From positions 4,154,001 to 4,218,000 of the forward strand of contig NZ_CP088952.1 in assembly GCF_021165955.1 (NCBI RefSeq): DNA of 64,000 bases, given 5' to 3'. How positions within the stretch are numbered: position 1 is the stretch's first letter; every line of letters starts with the position of its first letter. This DNA comes from Massilia endophytica. Lineage in GTDB: Bacteria; Pseudomonadota; Gammaproteobacteria; Burkholderiales; Burkholderiaceae_D. Shown in pieces: positions 59,986 to 64,000 of this stretch. The notes under the pieces are model-generated. The model had not been told where the DNA came from. It saw nothing but the letters and a program-made list of their open reading frames with translations, and made no database searches. A program made the position numbers and the translations under genes.

Positions 59986-61773
59986 ATGCCAACGCAAGCG
60001 GACAAACATCACAGGAATGCTCCGGCCCCTGCGCGGGAGCGAAAGCACAGCACTTCTACATTCCAGCTTGCGGACAAGCGTCCTGCCGGCACGCGGATGC
60101 AGGCCTTGCAGGACATGGTGGCCAACAGCCCGCGCGCTGTCGCTCAAAGGAAGACTACCCGGAGCCTTTTCGGAGACGACCTTCTGTCGCGGGGCAGGCA
60201 GGGGAAGCTGAAGGAAGGCGAGGTCCAGCTCAAGCGCGTCCCCGACATTGGCTCGGTGAGCATCCCCCATCTCGAACAATCCCTGAAACCGGTCGGCAAT
60301 TCTTCCTCGACGCCGGTGGCGGATGCACTGGCGTCCAAGGCCGCCAGCATCGGCAATGGCCAAGTCCAGATGAAGGGCATCGAGGGCTCATCGGATCCTC
60401 TGTCGCTTGCCCGGCAGGTCGGCCAGCTTCGGCCCAAAGACACTCGCATCCAGCAATCCTCCGATGGCCGTTTCGAGCTCCAGGCAAAGCTCAACCCCTG
60501 GGTTTCCGTCGTCACCGGGAGATCGCTCCCCGAACTGCCGGCGCCACAGGAGGAGGCGGCCGACAATGAAGCAGAAGAACACAAGGAGGAGCCGAAGCTG
60601 AAGGTCAAGGACGGCGAAAAGCACCCCACCCAGCCAGGCGTGGTATGGAGGGATGTGGCGCCGGACGACAAGCCCTTACAAGCGTACGGCAAGAAAGATA
60701 CCTATGCGGCATTCATGCAGGTGCTTGCAGACGTCGATCGTTCTGAAAAGATGGGCCCAGAAGAAAAGCAGGCCCTGAAAACGCGCCTGCTTTCGGAATT
60801 TCACCATCACCTGAAAAACCTGCCCATCGACGAGATATACCATTTTGGGCAGATGCTTGAGCGAGATATCCAGCAGCACGAGGCGAAGGACTCGCTGGAA
60901 AAGGCATTCGGCGAAAGCCGGGCTATCTATCGGTCCTGGCATCCGCCAAAGCGCATTTCCCAGTCAACGGAGTTGGGAGCAATGGTGGAGGGGGATGAAC
61001 TTGTCGGCGCGGATACACTCAATGTAGCGCTGAATCCAACCAGGTTCAAGAACTACAAAGCCGCGAGCAAAGCATCGAAACTCCCTCCCATTGGCGCCGT
61101 CCCCTCCTCCTTGCTCTATCCCGAAGAGGAAAAGAACACGGTCTTCCTGAAAGACCGCGGTACAGCAACCGCTCTCCTGCCCGAAAACCTGTACGCTGGG
61201 TTCAGCGCTTACAATGAGACTGTCAAGTCGCTGCTTCGCGGAAAAGACCCCGAGCAATTCGACCATGGCGAGAAAGCGATTCACGCCCATGTGAAGGACA
61301 TGCGTGCCTCTGTAACCAGGCCCGTTTTCTATGACAAGGAAGATATCCAGTCATCCACGGGCGCTTTCAATCACCCGGACAAACCCGGCGGTCCGCACAT
61401 ACGCAAGATCCACGCGGCCCTGGACTACAACCACAACCCGCTCAAGGAAAGCCTCGATTTGAAATTGGCTGACCGGCTTCATTCCAACGCTATCTTCTAC
61501 CAGACTTTCACTCAACATTCGAAAGCCGATTCCTATGCAGATGAGTGGAATGAAATGGTGGTCAAGTACAGGTCCACCGGACACATGGCAGGCCTGCATA
61601 AAAACATTCAGGAGTGGGTTCCAGGATTGCAGCCCAATCCGGCTATCAACGACAACCTGGAAGACAGCGGGAAGTTCAGCGAGTCCTATGCCCAGGATAC
61701 GGCCAAATGGGCGAAGACCGTTCTCAAGGGCGAAGACTACGACGACAAGAAGAAGAAAAAGACCAAGAAATAG
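59986..61773 (+). CDS. Large protein with DUF4157/eCIS-cargo-like N-terminal leader
   Basis: 595 residues, no signal peptide or membrane segment. The N-terminus (STFQLADKRPAGTRMQALQD then MVANSPRAVAQRKTTRSLFG, later EVQLKRVPD and GQVQMKGIE) resembles the repetitive leader of proteins associated with DUF4157 and extracellular contractile injection systems. A disordered charged linker (about 185-215) precedes a unique C-terminal region of about 370 residues ending in DDKKKKKTKK. Candidate motifs there are ALDYNHNPLKESLDLKLADR and RPVFYDKEDIQ; none gives a known catalytic class. GC content falls toward the 3' half. No eCIS structural genes are in the window. Confidence 0.75.
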   Translation: MPTQADKHHRNAPAPARERKHSTSTFQLADKRPAGTRMQALQDMVANSPRAVAQRKTTRSLFGDDLLSRGRQGKLKEGEVQLKRVPDIGSVSIPHLEQSLKPVGNSSSTPVADALASKAASIGNGQVQMKGIEGSSDPLSLARQVGQLRPKDTRIQQSSDGRFELQAKLNPWVSVVTGRSLPELPAPQEEAADNEAEEHKEEPKLKVKDGEKHPTQPGVVWRDVAPDDKPLQAYGKKDTYAAFMQVLADVDRSEKMGPEEKQALKTRLLSEFHHHLKNLPIDEIYHFGQMLERDIQQHEAKDSLEKAFGESRAIYRSWHPPKRISQSTELGAMVEGDELVGADTLNVALNPTRFKNYKAASKASKLPPIGAVPSSLLYPEEEKNTVFLKDRGTATALLPENLYAGFSAYNETVKSLLRGKDPEQFDHGEKAIHAHVKDMRASVTRPVFYDKEDIQSSTGAFNHPDKPGGPHIRKIHAALDYNHNPLKESLDLKLADRLHSNAIFYQTFTQHSKADSYADEWNEMVVKYRSTGHMAGLHKNIQEWVPGLQPNPAINDNLEDSGKFSESYAQDTAKWAKTVLKGEDYDDKKKKKTKK

Positions 61774-61798
61774 CGCGTAACCCATAAGGAACAGTCAC

Positions 61799-62251
61799 AT
61801 GTACCACGCCATCGTCCGCCGTAAAATCACCAATGCTTTCGCAGGCTTGAGCGCAGGGCGCATCGAGGCCATAACGGGCGAACTGGCGCCGAACGCGGTT
61901 CACTACTTTGTGGGCACGCATGCGCTGTCGGGCACGCGCAGGACGCCGGAGGCCATCCGCGCCTGGTACGAGAGGCTCCTCCGCCTGCTCCAGGGTATCA
62001 GCTTCACGCTGCATGAAGTCAGGGTGTCGGACTGGCCTTGGCGAACGCAGGTCGAAGCAATATGGACCGAGACAAACCATGGCACCGACGGAGTGAAGAC
62101 CTCCGCAGAAGGGGTGAACCTTATCGAGGTGCGCTGGGGCCGCGTGACCAGTGTCCGCATTTATCCGGATACGGCAGCCCTGGCGAAGACCCTGATGCGT
62201 ATTGCCGCGAAGGGCACGGTGGAGGCGCTCGCCCCGCCAATCACGTCGTGA
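61799..62251 (+). CDS. SnoaL/NTF2-like small protein
   Basis: 150 residues with the NTF2-like pattern of a polyketide cyclase/SnoaL fold (NAFAGLSAGRIEAITGELAP; HYFVGTHALSGTRRTPEAIR; VEAIWTETNHGTDGVKTSAE). AAGGA precedes the ATG. It follows the eCIS-leader gene by 25 nt on the same strand. It could be a partner or immunity protein of that gene or an unrelated enzyme. Overlaps the convergent GNAT gene by 11 bp. Confidence 0.75.
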   Translation: MYHAIVRRKITNAFAGLSAGRIEAITGELAPNAVHYFVGTHALSGTRRTPEAIRAWYERLLRLLQGISFTLHEVRVSDWPWRTQVEAIWTETNHGTDGVKTSAEGVNLIEVRWGRVTSVRIYPDTAALAKTLMRIAAKGTVEALAPPITS

Positions 62252-62693
62252 TGGCCTTGCGCAGGAAGATGATGGCTTCCGGGTTGTCGTTGTAACGCCC
62301 GCAGGCCGTGTAGCCGCGCTTCTTGTAGAGGTGGATGGCGGCGTCGAGACCGGCCTTGCTGTCCAGGTACACCCAGCGGCGGGCGCCCGCTGCGGCATGC
62401 GCTTCCATGGCGTCGAGCAGGGCTTCGGCGATGCCGAGGCCGCGATGGCCCGGGCGCACATAGAGCCGCTTGCATTCGGCAGCGCCTTCGATCTGCGGCA
62501 GCGGGCGCAAAGCCACGCAGCCCGCAACGTCATCCCCCACATACGCCAGCCACAATGCGTGATCCGGCTCGCCGAGGAAGGCCTTTACGCCCTCCCGCGT
62601 ATCGCGCACGACCACATCGATGGCTTCGAAGTACTCGTTCAACAGAGCGTGGGTCTGTTCCAGCTGGTCGAGGGTCGCGCGGATGATCTTCAT
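62241..62693 (-). CDS. GNAT family N-acetyltransferase
   Basis: 150 residues. Acetyl-CoA motif RLYVRPGHRGLGIAEALLDA (R/Q-x-x-G-x-G/A) with preceding strand VAGCVALRPLP and the C-terminal LYKKRGYTACGRYNDNPEAI. Substrate unknown. ATG at 62693 overlaps the upstream stop (ATGA), so it is coupled to the unknown gene before it. Confidence 0.88.
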   Translation of the reverse strand: MKIIRATLDQLEQTHALLNEYFEAIDVVVRDTREGVKAFLGEPDHALWLAYVGDDVAGCVALRPLPQIEGAAECKRLYVRPGHRGLGIAEALLDAMEAHAAAGARRWVYLDSKAGLDAAIHLYKKRGYTACGRYNDNPEAIIFLRKAITT

Positions 62694-63490
62694 AGTGGAG
62701 CCAGTGTAGCAGCCCTCGCGGGTCTGCGCACCGGCTCGGCCGGCTGGCCGTGGGTGGCAAGATCGATTCTGGACATGGCGTCCGCGCATTCCATCGCCAG
62801 CGTTGCAGCAGCGCCAGGCTCCATCTGCTGGCGGTAGCGCTCCAGCGCTTCGCGGATCGCAAAGCCGTACACCATGGGCCACTGCTCGGGGGCGGAGCAG
62901 AACTTCATCACCGTGGGATGGAAGGCCGTCCAGTGCGTGCGCAGGTAAAGGAAGGGCAGGTCGCGCGGCGCACGCGGCCCGGCGCTGCGCGGCTTGCCGA
63001 AAGCCGGAGTACCCACCGTGCTGTCGACATGGCGGAAGATCTCGCGGATGTCCGGCAATAGCTCGAAACGCAAGGTGCGCGCGCTTTCGCTGATGAGGGG
63101 CCAGAGCCCGTTCGGTGTTCCATCAAGCAGCGCATGCAGGGCATTGCCGCTGTAGTAGGTGTGGCCGTCCGCGCCGCGTTCCGCCGTGAGCAGGCTGGCC
63201 GGGGCGACGCCGCGCGCCGTCGCCTGTGCGCGCACTGCCGCCTGGCAGGCGTAGCCGCCCAGGGCGCCAAGGGCGCAGAACAGGGATTCGGCGTGCACGC
63301 CCTGGTCCTGGGTGAAGATATTACCGAGGCGGCGCAGCAGTTCCCTGGCGGCGACGCGTGCTCCAATCAGCGGATCCTGGGCGCGCGCCTCAACGACCTG
63401 CTTGAGCAGGGCGTCTTCAATCGGATTGCCACGCGCGCGCGGCGGCGCAGCACCTGCGCCCGTAAACGAGGTGAGAAATTTTCTTAGCAT
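62690..63490 (-). CDS. Unknown cytoplasmic protein
   Basis: 266 residues, no signal, moderately Ala/Arg-rich. Features: ARELLRRLGNIFTQDQGVHA, FCALGALGGYACQAAVRAQA and FYLRTHWTAFHPTVMKFCSA-like region (reading LPFLYLRTHWTAFHPTVMKF). No family recognised. The start MLRKFLTSF (63490) lacks a clear ribosome site; a GTG at 63562 is in frame. Coupled to the GNAT gene by a 4-nt overlap. Confidence 0.65.
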   Translation of the reverse strand: MLRKFLTSFTGAGAAPPRARGNPIEDALLKQVVEARAQDPLIGARVAARELLRRLGNIFTQDQGVHAESLFCALGALGGYACQAAVRAQATARGVAPASLLTAERGADGHTYYSGNALHALLDGTPNGLWPLISESARTLRFELLPDIREIFRHVDSTVGTPAFGKPRSAGPRAPRDLPFLYLRTHWTAFHPTVMKFCSAPEQWPMVYGFAIREALERYRQQMEPGAAATLAMECADAMSRIDLATHGQPAEPVRRPARAATLAPL

Positions 63491-63529
63491 GTAGGAAGTG
63501 TTGCTTTTATATTTTGCCCAAGTATAGCC

Positions 63530-63550
63530 GAGCATCTGTAACAGATGCTC
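63530..63550. promoter_or_regulatory. 21-bp perfect palindrome upstream of the unknown gene
   Basis: GAGCATCTGT (63530-63539) and ACAGATGCTC (63541-63550) mirror each other around a single central A. It lies just upstream of a minus-strand TATACT (63521-63526), 40 bp before the unknown gene start, and 26 bp after the LacI-family gene. Likely an operator, possibly for that regulator. Confidence 0.65.
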
Positions 63551-63575
63551 ACGCTTTCTCACTTCGGGAAAATAT

Positions 63576-64000
63576 TTAACTGCTGTGTCTTTCGACGATG
63601 GTGAAGCCCACGTCGCAGACCGGGTCCACCACCGGCTTTCCTTCCGTACGCTGGATGATGTAGCGGGCGGCGGTCTGGCCGATCAATGTGCCGTCCACGC
63701 GCACGGTGGTGAGCGCGGGATGCAGGTCGCGTGAAAGCGCCAGGTCGCCCAGTCCGACCACGGCGAGCTGGCGCGGCACCTCGATGCCCTGCGCCTGCGC
63801 TTCGATCAGCACGCCCAGGGCCACCATATCCGAACTGCAGAAGATCGCATCCACGCCAGGATGGCGCTTCAGCAGCGCGCGGAGGCCTTCGCGGCCGCTG
63901 ACCACGGCGCTCGGCGCGGGAACGACATGGGCCGGAACCTCGCCGCCGCTGCCGCCGATGCCCAGTTGCAGGGCGCGTTCCGAGTAGGCCTTGTTGCGGC
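63576..64000 (-). CDS. LacI-family transcriptional regulator, C-terminal part
   Basis: The last 141 codons of a LacI/GalR repressor; the DNA-binding N-terminus lies beyond base 64000. Visible are the periplasmic-binding-like effector domain signatures PGVDAIFCSSDMVALGVLIE, PRQLAVVGLGDLALSRDLHP and ALTTVRVDGTLIGQTAARYI. Length to the stop matches the usual end of the family. Effector is probably a sugar or sugar acid; not determined. Confidence 0.85.
   Translation of the reverse strand, partial: RNKAYSERALQLGIGGSGGEVPAHVVPAPSAVVSGREGLRALLKRHPGVDAIFCSSDMVALGVLIEAQAQGIEVPRQLAVVGLGDLALSRDLHPALTTVRVDGTLIGQTAARYIIQRTEGKPVVDPVCDVGFTIVERHSS

Noticed and set aside
1..64000. CRISPR arrays, tRNA/rRNA genes, transposases
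   Set aside because: None could be recognised by reading both strands.

Overview
The window is GC-rich (by eye about 64-66 %), densely coded DNA from a Gram-negative bacterium. The gene set (grpE-dnaK-dnaJ behind a heat-shock promoter, nadK-recN, NirBD/NasA nitrate assimilation, TolC, PHB-depolymerase-type esterase, many cytochrome-independent oxidoreductases) and protein flavour fit a betaproteobacterium of the Oxalobacteraceae (Massilia/Duganella type). That assignment is inference; there is no rRNA gene to settle it. I saw no tRNA, rRNA, CRISPR array, transposase or prophage.

Region 1 (1-11135) is a nitrate-assimilation island, all on the minus strand: nasT; an ABC importer operon nrtA-nrtB-nrtD followed by a short soluble MCP-like gene; then narK-nirB-nirD-FAD reductase-nasA (nasA runs off the window). 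Both operons carry the same layered control: a near-perfect sigma-54 -24/-12 promoter, NtrC-like dyads upstream, and a leader RNA with two hexaloop hairpins (A at loop position 1, G at 4), the second overlapping the 5' arm of an intrinsic terminator. This is the textbook target of ANTAR antiterminators, and nasT next door encodes one.

Region 2 (11154-14719) is DNA repair: a DUF4130-UdgX fusion and a radical SAM protein in one operon with a LexA box (CTGT-N8-ACAG) 14 bp before the first start codon, beside a divergent exonuclease III. Region 3 (14725-22259) has a PHB-depolymerase-like esterase with an RHH regulator, a duplicated-motif hypothetical, a histidine kinase, a cation/proton antiporter, a dipeptidase and a beta-carbonic anhydrase. 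Region 4 (22345-30547) holds dnaJ, dnaK, grpE (sigma-32 promoter), hemH, a palindromic repeat cluster, recN and nadK, with a second LexA box overlapping the nadK-recN promoter.

Region 5 (30548-46856) is mixed metabolism and envelope: glyoxalases, a DUF3667 membrane protein, a sugar dehydrogenase, tolC, rhodanese, an isoaspartyl methyltransferase-like gene, a TetR regulator, an MCP, a GH25 lysozyme coupled to a membrane protein, PhzF, and a LysR regulator divergent from an enol-lactonase-like hydrolase and an Old-Yellow-Enzyme relative.

Region 6 (46829-55700) is the most unusual: a tight operon of a DsbA/Com1-like oxidase, a cysteine-rich secreted protein, a repeat-plus-lectin-like secreted protein and a lone, C-terminally extended secretin, facing a divergent NarL-type two-component system across an 11-bp perfect inverted repeat. 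No other type II, III or IV pilus component is nearby, so it may be a self-contained surface-export system.

Region 7 (55697-64000) has a GH43 enzyme, a double-motif retropepsin-like protease, DUF445 and YkgJ-family proteins, and a 595-residue protein whose N-terminus resembles the leader of DUF4157/contractile-injection-system cargo proteins, followed by an NTF2-like small protein; then a GNAT acetyltransferase, an unknown protein and a partial LacI-family regulator.
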